Positions 26,045 to 34,747 of a stretch of 64,000 bases of DNA are shown in pieces. Position numbers and translations under genes: made by a program. Source of the DNA: Arsenicibacter rosenii (lineage in GTDB: Bacteria > Bacteroidota > Bacteroidia > Cytophagales > Spirosomataceae). The notes under the pieces were generated by a model. That model saw nothing but the letters and a program-made list of their open reading frames with translations. It was not told the origin of the DNA and ran no database searches. The stretch spans positions 1-64,000 of the forward strand of contig NZ_MORL01000003.1 of assembly GCF_001870735.1 (NCBI RefSeq), written 5' to 3'. Within the stretch, counting starts at the first letter, position 1. Each line of letters starts with the position of its first letter.

Positions 26045-26778
26045 AAACGACAGGAAATACGGTCTTGATTACGGGTGGTTCGTCGGGTATTGGCCTGGCG
26101 CTGGCGAAACGGTTGTCAGCCCTGCACAACAAAGTGATTATCACCGGCCGCGACGCGTCAAAGCTGGCACAGGCCCAGGAACTGATTCCTGAGGTAATCA
26201 CCTTTACGGGTGATTTAACCAGCAGCGAAGCTATGGATGAGCTGGTTCACTTCATCGGGCAGCAACACCCTGACCTCACGGTGCTGATCAATAATGCTGC
26301 CGTCCAATACAACTATCACTTTACCGGAGAACCGGACCTGCTCAATAAAATTGACTATGAAACTGCGGCTAACCTGACGGCTCCGGCCAGGCTTACCGGC
26401 CTGTTGCTACCCCTGCTGCTGAAAAATAAGCCGGCTGCCGTTGTCAACGTGAGCAGTGGCCTGTTCATGGCGCCCAAACAATCGGCAGCGGTATACTGTG
26501 CCACCAAAGCCGCCCTGCACAGTTTTACGCAAACGCTTCGCTATCAGCTGGAACATACCGGCGTCAGCGTTTTTGAAATCATTCCCCCCCTGGTGGATAC
26601 AGCCATGACCACGGGGCGTGGCAAAGCCAAACTCCCGCCAGACCAGTTAGCCGATGAATTTCTGCGAAGTTTTGCCGCTGATCGTTTTGAATGCTACATT
26701 GGCAAAGCCAAACTCCTGAAACTGCTCAACCGGCTTTCACCAGCCCTTGCCGGCCGGATCATGAGAAATGGCGTATAA
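26041..26778 (+). CDS. Short-chain dehydrogenase/reductase
   Basis: A 245-residue classical SDR: NAD(P)-binding TGGSSGIGLALA (about 11-22), NNAAVQ (about 86-91), catalytic Ser in VNVSSGL (about 139) and YCATKAAL (Tyr about 157, Lys 161). The DltE-like subgroup fits. Acts in the cytoplasm on an unknown alcohol/ketone substrate. Translationally coupled to the darcynin gene and 27 bp before the cyclase gene. Confidence 0.9.
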   Translation: MKTTGNTVLITGGSSGIGLALAKRLSALHNKVIITGRDASKLAQAQELIPEVITFTGDLTSSEAMDELVHFIGQQHPDLTVLINNAAVQYNYHFTGEPDLLNKIDYETAANLTAPARLTGLLLPLLLKNKPAAVVNVSSGLFMAPKQSAAVYCATKAALHSFTQTLRYQLEHTGVSVFEIIPPLVDTAMTTGRGKAKLPPDQLADEFLRSFAADRFECYIGKAKLLKLLNRLSPALAGRIMRNGV

Positions 26779-26805
26779 GGTATCAGCCATCCAGCAGCAA
26801 CGACC

Positions 26806-27693
26806 ATGGACAAACGGGTAAAATTTGACTTTGCCATTTATTTCACCAACGGCGGCAGTATTAAGGGCGAGGATTTCCGGCTCGATATTGCAGGTGACGA
26901 CATTTCGGACCAGGAGCTCGCCGACTACATTGTGGCCGATCTGCGTCTTTTAATGGTGGGTCAGACCCATATCCTGAACAAGTCAATTCTGACGGAACCG
27001 CACAAGCGTAAACCCATCAATGAGCCAACGGGACGTGAGGTATTTATTGATCTGAGCCACACTATCGAAGACGGTCTCGTCACCTACAAAGGCCTCCCCG
27101 CCCCTATCATCTGCGATTATCTCAGCCGTGAACGGTCGAAGCAAATCTATGCTGAAGGCACCGAATTTCAGATCGGCAAAATCAAGATGGTTACGAACAC
27201 CGGTACCTACATCGACTGTCCATTCCACCGTTTTGCCCACGGTAAAGATCTCTCGGAGATAGAACTGGCCTGCTTTACTGACCTGGAAGCAGTGGTGATC
27301 CGGGTGCCGTTTACCGAAACGCTGGCCATCACCGAGGCACATGTCCGGAACTACGAAATCAGAAACCGGGCCGTACTGATCCACACCGGCTGGGATACCC
27401 ACTGGAATACGGAAGCCTACTACGAAAACCACCCCTATCTGACGGAAGAGGCAGCGCTTTATCTGAGAGACTGCGGTGTCCGGCTAGTCGGTATCGACTC
27501 GCACAACATTGACTGCACAACCGGCAACACCAGACCGGTGCACACCACGCTGTTAGGCGCGGAAATCCTGATTGTCGAACACCTGTGTAACCTGCAGCTG
27601 CTACCCGATGAAGGCTTTACGTTCAGCGCCGTACCGCCCAAATTCAAAGGCGTCGGTACGTTTCCGGTACGGGCCATGGCCAAAATCCGGTAA
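26806..27693 (+). CDS. Cyclase family protein (kynurenine formamidase-like) with N-terminal extension
   Basis: A 295-residue protein. From about residue 78 it matches metal-dependent cyclase/arylformamidase proteins: FIDLSHTIEDGLVTYKGLP, then TNTGTYIDCPFHRFAHG (the HxxxDxP/H-type metal site) and GIDSHNID. The first ~75 residues (VKFDFAIYFTNGGSIKGEDFRLD) form a separate small domain I cannot name. The last codons (GTFPVRAMAKIR and TAA) are the parent of the downstream 96-bp tandem repeat. Last gene of the Crp-darcynin-SDR group. Confidence 0.82.
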   Translation: MDKRVKFDFAIYFTNGGSIKGEDFRLDIAGDDISDQELADYIVADLRLLMVGQTHILNKSILTEPHKRKPINEPTGREVFIDLSHTIEDGLVTYKGLPAPIICDYLSRERSKQIYAEGTEFQIGKIKMVTNTGTYIDCPFHRFAHGKDLSEIELACFTDLEAVVIRVPFTETLAITEAHVRNYEIRNRAVLIHTGWDTHWNTEAYYENHPYLTEEAALYLRDCGVRLVGIDSHNIDCTTGNTRPVHTTLLGAEILIVEHLCNLQLLPDEGFTFSAVPPKFKGVGTFPVRAMAKIR

Positions 27694-28240
27694 CCATGCC
27701 CCCAGTTGTCCCGTAGGGACATCACAGCGCAGCGTCGGTAGAAAAGCGTCGGCATGTTTCCCGTACGGACCATGGCAAAAATCCGCTAAGAATGAGTCCA
27801 GTTGTCCTGTAGGGACATCACAGCGCAGCGTCGGTAGAAAAGCGTCGGCATGTTTCCCGTACGGACCATGGCAAAAATCCGGTAACCATGCCCCCATTTG
27901 TCCCGTAGGGACATCACAGCGCAGCGTCGGTAGAAAAGCGTCGGCATGTTTCCCGTACGGACCATGGCAAAAATCCGCTAAGAATGAGTCCAGTTGTCCT
28001 GTAGGGACATCACAGCGCAGCGTCGGTAGAAAAGCGTCGGCATGTTTCCCGTACGGACCATGGCAAAAATCCGGTAACCATGCCCCCATTTGTCCCGTAG
28101 GGACATCACAGCGCAGCGTCGGTAGAAAAGCGTCGGCATGTTTCCCGTACGGACCATGGCAAAAATCCGCTAAGAATGAGTCCAGTTGTCCCGTAGGGAC
28201 ATCACAGCGCAGCGTCGGTAGCAAAGCGTCGGTAGCAAAC
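27650..28240. repeat. 96-bp tandem array containing the 3' end of the cyclase gene
   Basis: The same segment recurs with exact 96-bp spacing: GCGTCGG at 27650 (inside the gene), then 27746, 27842, 27938, 28034, 28130 and 28226. Each unit has the gene tail (reading GMFPVRTMAKIR and TAA), then TCCYGTAGGGACATCACAGC and CGTCGGTAGAAAAGC. Units alternate between CGGTAACCATGCCC and CGCTAAGAATGAGT, giving a 192-bp higher-order period. Because 96 is a multiple of 3, long open frames run through both strands without being genes. Confidence 0.95.
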
Positions 28241-28302
28241 GGTAGCCAACAACACCCATTCGTGCCGTAGGTACGACACGGTTTCACCGGTCCCACTATT
28301 CA

Positions 28303-28334
28303 TTTGGCAATTTAACAACGCTCATTTATCTTTG
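28303..28334 (+). promoter_or_regulatory. Promoter of the marR-rph pair
   Basis: TTTG (28303-28306), a 20-nt spacer and TATCTTTG (28327-28334) match both Bacteroidota promoter boxes; the MarR ATG is 28 nt downstream. Confidence 0.7.
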
Positions 28335-28359
28335 CAACTAAGATATTTATCAACTAAGA
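28327..28359. promoter_or_regulatory. Candidate MarR operator
   Basis: TATCTT (28327-28332) and AAGATA (28340-28345) form a perfect inverted repeat over the -7 box, and CAACTAAGA is repeated at 28335 and 28351 (16-bp period) just before the start codon. The position would allow autorepression by the adjacent MarR protein; this is inference from layout. Confidence 0.45.
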
Positions 28360-28362
28360 CAA

Positions 28363-28821
28363 ATGAGCGACATCGAAACGGTCAAACAAGTCAGGAAACT
28401 GAGCCAGTTATATGCCTATACCTCCTTACAGATGCACGAGGCGGTGGCGCGTAAAGCAGGGTTGTCGGGGACGGATCACAAATACCTGGGCTTTCTGCTT
28501 GAGAAAGGACAAATGACTGCCGGTGAACTTGCCACCCTGACCGGTCTGACGACGGGGGCCGTTACGGGCCTGATCGACCGCTTTGAAAAGAAAGGGCTGG
28601 TGCGCCGACAGTTTGCACCCGACGACCGGCGGAAAGTATTCATTGTCCCGGAAACCGATGTGATCACGGCCCTGCTCGAACCGTTGTACCGCGAATTCCG
28701 GCACCAACACGAAGCACTTCTGGCCTCTTTTCCGGCCAATGAACGCGCCGTGCTCGAAACCTACTTCCGGCAGGCCATCGGCCTGATGCAGCAAACAACC
28801 GATCAACTGAACGATAACTAA
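28363..28821 (+). CDS. MarR family transcriptional regulator
   Basis: A 152-residue winged-helix regulator: LSGTDHKYLGFLLEKGQMTAGELATLTGLTTGAVTGLI (about 35-72) is the MarR DNA-binding core and FEKKGLVRRQFAPDDRRKVFI the wing with the conserved DxR-x-K pattern. It ends 9 bp before the phosphotransferase gene, so it is likely the local regulator of it. Ligand unknown. Confidence 0.92.
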   Translation: MSDIETVKQVRKLSQLYAYTSLQMHEAVARKAGLSGTDHKYLGFLLEKGQMTAGELATLTGLTTGAVTGLIDRFEKKGLVRRQFAPDDRRKVFIVPETDVITALLEPLYREFRHQHEALLASFPANERAVLETYFRQAIGLMQQTTDQLNDN

Positions 28822-28830
28822 TCCGGCACC

Positions 28831-31443
28831 ATGAGTAAGTACATCACTGGTTTTCAAAACCTGGACAAGACATCGCTGACAGTAGCCGGTGGCAAAGGCG
28901 CGAACCTGGGCGAACTCGCCCGCATCGTCGGCATTCTCGTTCCCGATGGTTTCTGCATCACGACAGAGGCGTTTAAACGCATCATTGCCGGGAACGCGGG
29001 GGTTGAGGCCATGCTGGACCAACTGGCACTTGTACCGGCCACCGACCGGCCCGCTATCGCCTCGATTAGTGCCGGACTCCGCCATGAGATCGAAGCCATT
29101 CCGGTCCCCGCTGATATCCGCGAGGCCATCGGCCGCTACCTTACCACCTATGGTCCAACCGGTGCCTATGCGGTACGTTCGAGCGCCACGGCAGAAGATT
29201 TGCCTACCGCTTCATTTGCCGGTCAACAGGATACCTACCTCAACATCATTGGCGAAGAAGCTATCCTGAGTCATATCCGCAAATGCTGGGCATCGCTGTT
29301 TACCGAACGCGCAATCAGCTACCGGAATCAGCATGGATTCGATCACCGGACGGTGTACCTCGCCGTGGTGATTCAGAAAATGGTGTTCCCACTGGCCTCC
29401 GGTATGTTGTTTACGGCCGATCCTGTCACCTCAAACCGGAAGGTCGTTTCCATTGACGCCGGTTTCGGACTGGGCGAGGCACTGGTGTCGGGCCGGACCA
29501 ATGCGGATACCTACAAAGTCCGCGACGGCGTGATTACTGAAAAAACGGTTCCGGCAAAAACGCTGGTTATGGAGGCGACAATCGCAGGCGGTACGCAGGA
29601 GCGCGACCTGCCGCCCGATCAGCAAAACCGACAGGTCTTAACGGACCCACAGATCCACGAACTGGCCCGCATCGGCCGACGGATCGAGGCCCATTTTGGT
29701 TCTCCGCAGGACATTGAATGGTGCCTGGCCGGCGAGCAGTTTTACATCGTGCAAAGCCGCCCGATCACGACGCTTTATCCCCTTCCGGCGGTCAGTGACC
29801 ATCAGCCACACGTCTACATTTCTGTCGGCCACCAGCAAATGATGACCGATCCCATCCGGCCGCTGGGTATGTCGCTCTGGCAACTGACCGCCGGACGACC
29901 TATGTACCAGGCGGGCGGGCGGTTGTTTGTGGATGTCGCACCGGAACTGGCCACACCGGCCGGACGGCAGCTTATGCTCAACGTGCTAGGCAATAACGAC
30001 CCGCTGATCAAAGACGCACTGACCACCATTCTGGAGCGCGAGGATTTTATCCGGCTGGTGCCAGATGAAGTGCCGGGCGGCCCGGCTGGAGGCCCGGCAC
30101 TGGCCGATTACCAAACCCTGAAGGATTTTGACCCTTCGGTTGTCGGTGAACTGATCCGGCAGAGTCAGGCGTCTATTGAGGCCTTACGGGAGGAGATTCG
30201 CGAAAAAACCGGTCCGGCACTCATCGACTTTATTCTGGATCATATCCGGCAGATTAGGGGCGCGTTAAAAGACCCGCGCAGTTTCGCCGTGATCATGACC
30301 GCCATGAACGCGTCGGTCTGGCTGAACGAACACATCGCGGAGTGGCTGGGTGAAAAAGGCGTCGCCGATACCCTGACCCAATCGGTTCCGCATAACATCA
30401 CGTCGGAAATGGGGCTGGCTCTGCTGGACGTGGCCGATATCATCCGCCCCAATCCGGCCGTTATTGACCTGCTGCAACAAGCCGTTGATGACTCGTTTCT
30501 AAATCAGTTAGATAACGTACAGGGCGGCCACAAAGCCCGGAAGGCGATCCTCGCGTTTCTCGACCAATACGGCATGCGGTGCAGCGGCGAAATCGACATC
30601 ACCCGCCCGCGCTGGCGCGAAAAACCGACCATGCTCCTGCCACTCTTACTCAGCAATGTGAAAAACAGCGTGCCCGGAGCGGCCAGGCAGAAGTTTGAGG
30701 AGGGGTTGCGCGAAGCAACACGCAAACGGGATTCTATACTGGATCGGCTCCGGCAACTCCCCGACGGTGACGAAAAAGCGGCCGCTGCCGACCGGATGAT
30801 TCAGCTCGTCAGAAACCTGATAGGCTACCGCGAATACCCGAAATATGATCTCGTAAGCCGTTATTTTATCTGCAAACAGGCATTGCTGGCCGAAGCAGAC
30901 CGGCTCGTACAAGCGGGTATACTGACGGACACAGAAGCTGTTTTTTACCTGACGTTCGATGAGCTGGGCGACCTGACCCGCACCCTTCAGGCTGACAACC
31001 AGCTTATTCAGCAGCGAAAAGCCGACTATATCCAGTATGAAAAACTAACCCCGCCGCGTGTCTACACGTCAGAGGGTGAAATCATTCGCGGTTCCTACAA
31101 GCGGGAGAACCTGCCGGCAGGCGCCATCGCGGGGTTACCGGTGTCGGCCGGAGTCGTGGAAGGGCGGGCGCGGGTACTCCGGGAGATGGGTGAGGCCGAA
31201 CCCGGACCCGACGACATTCTGGTCACGTCCTTCACCGACCCCGGCTGGACGCCATTGTTTGTCTCCATAAAAGGGTTGGTTACGGAAGTCGGCGGATTAA
31301 TGACCCACGGAGCCGTGATTGCCCGGGAATACGGCTTACCGGCCGTTGTCGGCATCGAAAAAGCCACGACGCTTATCAAAGATGGGCAGCGAATCCGTGT
31401 AAATGGTACGGAGGGATATGTAGAAATCCTGGATTTCGGTTAA
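28831..31443 (+). CDS. rph: Rifamycin-inactivating phosphotransferase-type protein (PEP synthase superfamily)
   Basis: An 870-residue protein, the usual length of rifampin phosphotransferase. Domain order is ATP-grasp (about 1-315; FQNLDKTSLTVAGGKGANLGE, AVRSSATAEDLPTASFAGQQ), a central helical domain, and a C-terminal swivelling phosphohistidine domain (about 765-870) with catalytic His826 in GGLMTHGAVIARE. Ending at the His domain, with no PEP-utilising TIM barrel, fits RPH rather than PpsA. The family moves the beta phosphate of ATP to rifamycins. Other PEP synthase-like enzymes share this architecture, so the antibiotic substrate is inferred. Co-transcribed with a MarR gene. Confidence 0.8.
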   Translation: MSKYITGFQNLDKTSLTVAGGKGANLGELARIVGILVPDGFCITTEAFKRIIAGNAGVEAMLDQLALVPATDRPAIASISAGLRHEIEAIPVPADIREAIGRYLTTYGPTGAYAVRSSATAEDLPTASFAGQQDTYLNIIGEEAILSHIRKCWASLFTERAISYRNQHGFDHRTVYLAVVIQKMVFPLASGMLFTADPVTSNRKVVSIDAGFGLGEALVSGRTNADTYKVRDGVITEKTVPAKTLVMEATIAGGTQERDLPPDQQNRQVLTDPQIHELARIGRRIEAHFGSPQDIEWCLAGEQFYIVQSRPITTLYPLPAVSDHQPHVYISVGHQQMMTDPIRPLGMSLWQLTAGRPMYQAGGRLFVDVAPELATPAGRQLMLNVLGNNDPLIKDALTTILEREDFIRLVPDEVPGGPAGGPALADYQTLKDFDPSVVGELIRQSQASIEALREEIREKTGPALIDFILDHIRQIRGALKDPRSFAVIMTAMNASVWLNEHIAEWLGEKGVADTLTQSVPHNITSEMGLALLDVADIIRPNPAVIDLLQQAVDDSFLNQLDNVQGGHKARKAILAFLDQYGMRCSGEIDITRPRWREKPTMLLPLLLSNVKNSVPGAARQKFEEGLREATRKRDSILDRLRQLPDGDEKAAAADRMIQLVRNLIGYREYPKYDLVSRYFICKQALLAEADRLVQAGILTDTEAVFYLTFDELGDLTRTLQADNQLIQQRKADYIQYEKLTPPRVYTSEGEIIRGSYKRENLPAGAIAGLPVSAGVVEGRARVLREMGEAEPGPDDILVTSFTDPGWTPLFVSIKGLVTEVGGLMTHGAVIAREYGLPAVVGIEKATTLIKDGQRIRVNGTEGYVEILDFG

Positions 31444-31487
31444 CTTACGGTCCTTAACCGGTTAACTCTCAACAATCTGACGTATTC

Positions 31488-33644
31488 ATGAACGTTTATT
31501 ACTTTTCCGGCCTGCTGGCAGCCCTCTCCTGCCTGTCGGCGCAGGCGCAGTCGACCATCAGCGGCTTTACCCCCGACAACCAGGCAAAGCAGACGAAATT
31601 CGAGCAGGTGTTTCAGACGCAGCAATCGGCCGAACGGTTTAAAAAGCACCTGCAGACAATGTGTTCGGTGCCGCACCTCGCCGGTACACCCGAAAACGCT
31701 AAAGTCCGCGATTACATCGTCGAGACCATGAAAAAAGCCGGCCTTCAGGTCGACATTTACCCCCATGACATTTACCTGCCCAAAGGTCCCGGCACCATCG
31801 CCGTCGAGCTGGTCGAGCCGATCCGCGAGCCGCTGAACACCCGCGAGTACATCGTCCCCGACAACAAATACTCGGGCCACCCGCTGCTGACCCAGGGCTG
31901 GAACGCGTGGTCGGGCTCGGGCGACGTAACGGCCGAGGTGGTGTATGCTAACTACGGCCGTAAAGAAGATTTTGAGCAGCTGGCCAAAATGGGTATTCCG
32001 GTGAAAGGCAGGATTGTACTGGCCCGGTACGGCGGCAATTTCCGGGGCTATAAAGCCAAACATGCGCAGGCAGCCGGTGCGGCCGGGGTCATCATTTACA
32101 CCGATCCGGAAGATTCGGGCTACAAAAAAGGCATTACCTTCCCCGAAGGCCCGCAATCGAGTGAAAGCACCATTCAGCGCGGCTCCCTGCTGACCGTCGA
32201 CTTTACGGGCGATGCCCTGACACCCGGCGAACCGGCGCTCCCCCTCGACGGACCGGTGAAAGTTAAACGCAGCGATCCGAAAGACGTGGCACTGCACAAA
32301 ATTCCGGTAACGCCTTTGCCGTGGAACTCGGCGCAGGAAATCCTCAAGCGCATGACCGGCAGTAAAGGGGTTCCGGCGGGCTGGCAGGGGGGTCTGCCGT
32401 TTGCCTACCGGCTTGAAGGCGGTCCGGCCCTGAAAGTGCGGCTGAACGTGCAGCAGGAAAAGGACTTTGTCCGTGTTTATGAGGTGGTCGGCACGCTGAC
32501 CGGCAGCGAATTTCCTGACGAATGGGTTGTGATGGGTTGCCATTACGATGCCTGGTCGTTCGGCGCGACCGACCCTAACAGCGGTACGTCGATGCTGCTG
32601 TCGCTGGCCGAATCGCTGGGGAAACTGGCCAAAGATGGTCAACGCCCCCGCCGGACCATTAAAATTGCGCACTGGGATGCCGAAGAAGCCGGCGTTATCG
32701 GCTCAACGGAATGGGTCGAGCAGTTCCGCGATGAGCTGAGCAAAAAGGCCGTGGCCTATTTCAACGCCGATGCGGCGGTTTCGGGTGCCATGTTTGGTGG
32801 CAGTGCCTCGCCATCGCTCAAGACGCTGCTGGTCGAAGCCTCGCAGGCGGTGCAGTATCCTGACTCCGCCAAAACGGTGTATCAGCACTGGATGGGCAGC
32901 AAAAAGCCCGGCGCGAGTGAGCCGAACATCGGGAATCTGGGCGGTGGCTCTGACCACATCGCGTTCTACATGCACGCCGGTGTGCCGTCGGCCAGCATCG
33001 GCACTCACGGCCCGACGCTGTACCACTCGGTCTACGATGATTTATACTATTACGAAAAGTTTGCCAATCCAGGGTATAAAATGGGGCCGCTGGTGGAGCA
33101 GATGATGGGCACGCTGACAACGCGCCTTGCCAATGCCGACCTGATTCCATACGACGTAACCCGCTATCCGGCCGACCTGACCACGCACCTGAAAGCGGCC
33201 GAAAAGGCCATTAAAGCCTACAAACCCGATTATTCGATTGACAACGTACTGAAACAGGTCGATGCGCTGAAACAAAGCACGGATGCCTATGCAGCGGCCG
33301 TTAAACAAAGGCTCTCGGCTGGCACCATCGATAAAAAGCAGGCCGAAGCCATCAACCGTGACCTGCGCCAGCTGGAAAAAGCCTTTATCGATCCGGACGG
33401 CATGGCCTTTGGCAAATGGTATAAATCGTTGTATGCGGCTCCTGACCCATACAGCGGTTACGCCGACTGGATGTTGCCGGCCTTCCTCTACGAAGCCTCG
33501 CTGAAATCAACCGCCAACCTGCCTGCTATCGAGGCGCGTTACTCGGCTGCCATCGGCAAGCTGACGGAGCAGATTAACACGCTGACACAGGCAGTTAGCC
33601 AGGGCGCCACCCCGGCGGCGGCAATCGGAACGGGGAAGAAATAA
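31488..33644 (+). CDS. M28 family metallopeptidase (glutamate carboxypeptidase II-like)
   Basis: A 718-residue secreted protein (signal peptide to about LSAQAQ, 20). It has a PA domain insert (about 140-240; GRIVLARYGGNFRGYKAKHAQAAGAAGVI), the zinc peptidase core (VVMGCHYDAWSFGATDPNSG; HWDAEEAGVIGSTEW; GGGSDHIAFYMHAGVPS) with the expected His/Asp/Glu metal ligands, and a C-terminal transferrin-receptor-like dimerisation domain. It likely trims peptides in the periplasm or outside. Monocistronic by spacing. Confidence 0.93.
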   Translation: MNVYYFSGLLAALSCLSAQAQSTISGFTPDNQAKQTKFEQVFQTQQSAERFKKHLQTMCSVPHLAGTPENAKVRDYIVETMKKAGLQVDIYPHDIYLPKGPGTIAVELVEPIREPLNTREYIVPDNKYSGHPLLTQGWNAWSGSGDVTAEVVYANYGRKEDFEQLAKMGIPVKGRIVLARYGGNFRGYKAKHAQAAGAAGVIIYTDPEDSGYKKGITFPEGPQSSESTIQRGSLLTVDFTGDALTPGEPALPLDGPVKVKRSDPKDVALHKIPVTPLPWNSAQEILKRMTGSKGVPAGWQGGLPFAYRLEGGPALKVRLNVQQEKDFVRVYEVVGTLTGSEFPDEWVVMGCHYDAWSFGATDPNSGTSMLLSLAESLGKLAKDGQRPRRTIKIAHWDAEEAGVIGSTEWVEQFRDELSKKAVAYFNADAAVSGAMFGGSASPSLKTLLVEASQAVQYPDSAKTVYQHWMGSKKPGASEPNIGNLGGGSDHIAFYMHAGVPSASIGTHGPTLYHSVYDDLYYYEKFANPGYKMGPLVEQMMGTLTTRLANADLIPYDVTRYPADLTTHLKAAEKAIKAYKPDYSIDNVLKQVDALKQSTDAYAAAVKQRLSAGTIDKKQAEAINRDLRQLEKAFIDPDGMAFGKWYKSLYAAPDPYSGYADWMLPAFLYEASLKSTANLPAIEARYSAAIGKLTEQINTLTQAVSQGATPAAAIGTGKK

Positions 33645-33721
33645 GGTTTAACCACGAAGGCGGGAAGATAAGCAGGGGCACGAAGGGTATTCCTTTCTGC
33701 CCCTTCGCCCAATATAACTAT
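33645..33721. repeat. Short palindromic intergenic repeat
   Basis: Between M28 and the GNAT gene, AACCACGAAGGCGGGAAG is followed by GGGGCACGAAGG and its near complement CCTTTCTGCCCC, giving a hairpin that could act as a terminator or REP-like element. No gene fits here. Confidence 0.45.
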
Positions 33722-34177
33722 ATGCAAATCAGACCTTTTAATCCACACACCGATATACCGGCGCTGCTGAGTCTTTTGCGGCTGAACACCCCTGATTTCT
33801 TTGCGCCGGAAGAAGAAGAAGATTTTATCAATTACCTCAGATACGAAGCGACCCATTACTTTGTTGTTGAAGCGGATGGGCAACTGGTTGGCTGTGGCGG
33901 CTACAATAACCCCGACGGCCCGACCATTTTCCGGCTCTCGTGGGACATCGTGCATCCTGCCCGGCAGGGTCAGGGTATCGGCCGGTTGCTTACAGAATTC
34001 CGTATTCAGCAAATCAGGGAAACGGAAGGGGGCACAGGCATTATCGTCCGTACCTCACAGCATGCTTACCGGTTTTACGAACGGCTGGGCTTTGTGCTGA
34101 CGGCGGTAGTTAAAGATTACTGGGCAACAGGCTACGACCTGTATCAGATGGAAAATACCGGTCCGTCAGGTCGCTGA
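33722..34177 (+). CDS. GNAT family N-acetyltransferase
   Basis: A 151-residue protein starting MQIRPFNPHTDIPALLSLL; the acetyl-CoA motif is HPARQGQGIGRLLTEFRI (Q-x-x-G-x-G) and the C-terminal RFYERLGFVLTAV helix-strand is typical. EEEEDFINYLRYEATHYFVVEADGQLVGCGGY gives the central strands. Its 3' end overlaps the convergent hypothetical gene by 12 bp. Confidence 0.9.
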   Translation: MQIRPFNPHTDIPALLSLLRLNTPDFFAPEEEEDFINYLRYEATHYFVVEADGQLVGCGGYNNPDGPTIFRLSWDIVHPARQGQGIGRLLTEFRIQQIRETEGGTGIIVRTSQHAYRFYERLGFVLTAVVKDYWATGYDLYQMENTGPSGR

Positions 34178-34597
34178 CAGCACCTGTACCAGCCGCAGCA
34201 CCGCCTCATCGGTGTCGGTCCGTTTGGTGTGCGGTGGCTCAAAGCGGTTGAAGGGCTTTAGCTCCAGCACAAATGTTTCGTCGATGTCATCATCAAAGGG
34301 CGTAAACAGCTTATAGCCGACCACCTGCATGGGCATTACCCCATGCTTTTTTTTGAACCGGATCAGTACCCTGCCCAGCCATTGTTCGACATCCTGCGCC
34401 GAATAACCGGCGGCCGGCACAAACCGGACTTCCGCGTGGTTCCGGTCGCGGATCGTTTGTTCGGCGGGATCATAATGTCCCTCACAACTCGAAAATGTCC
34501 GGACGATCCCCGTGGCATTCAGGGCGTCGACCAGCGGCAGGATCTTTGGTTCGATTGTTTCCAAAACTAGCTTTTTATTAAAACCACAGAGTTCCAC
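34166..34597 (-). CDS. Hypothetical protein with a TFSSCEGH motif
   Basis: A 143-residue cytoplasmic protein I cannot assign. The core reads VDALNATGIVRTFSSCEGHYDPAEQ; small bacterial proteins with an SCEGH(x) segment are known but uncharacterised. The start is uncertain: the longest frame begins with GTG at 34597, inside an inverted repeat, and codons such as TTG at the VLETIEPKI segment are alternatives. It overlaps the GNAT gene tail-to-tail by 12 bp. Confidence 0.6.
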   Translation of the reverse strand: MELCGFNKKLVLETIEPKILPLVDALNATGIVRTFSSCEGHYDPAEQTIRDRNHAEVRFVPAAGYSAQDVEQWLGRVLIRFKKKHGVMPMQVVGYKLFTPFDDDIDETFVLELKPFNRFEPPHTKRTDTDEAVLRLVQVLSAT

Positions 34598-34674
34598 GGA
34601 GTTTTTTACACGGAGTTAAAAGAGTAAAACTGTGTAACTCTGTGCAAATTTAAACTCTGTGACACTCCGTGGTT
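34582..34674. repeat. Inverted repeat of the ACCACAGAG/CTCTGTG type
   Basis: Left arm AACCACAGAGTTCCACGGAG (from 34582) mirrors right arm CTCTGTGACACTCCGTGGTT (to 34674) with a few mismatches; smaller copies (ACACGGAGTT, TGTGTAACTCTGTG) lie between. It fills the gap between the SusD gene end and the hypothetical gene start, and its left arm includes the possible GTG start at 34597. Confidence 0.75.
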
Positions 34675-34747
34675 TACTATTAAAAACAAACGCTACGACA
34701 AATGATGCCGTAGCGCTGTTTCCATTATGGGCTGGGTATTGACTTTC

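Noticed and set aside
27650-28240. CRISPR array
   Set aside because: Whole 96-bp units repeat head to tail with no unique spacers, and no cas genes are present. The 43-bp repeats at 52501 likewise have no spacers.
27572-28296. Long overlapping open frames on both strands (about 230 aa each) through the repeat array
   Set aside because: The 96-bp unit is a multiple of 3 and happens to lack stops in these frames, so the frames stay open automatically. Translated products are pure repeats with no start signal; the array contains a gene tail in a different frame.
28831-31443. Phosphoenolpyruvate synthase (ppsA)
   Set aside because: The N-terminal domain matches, but the phosphohistidine domain is at the extreme C-terminus and the PEP-binding barrel is missing, which fits the rifamycin phosphotransferase layout better.
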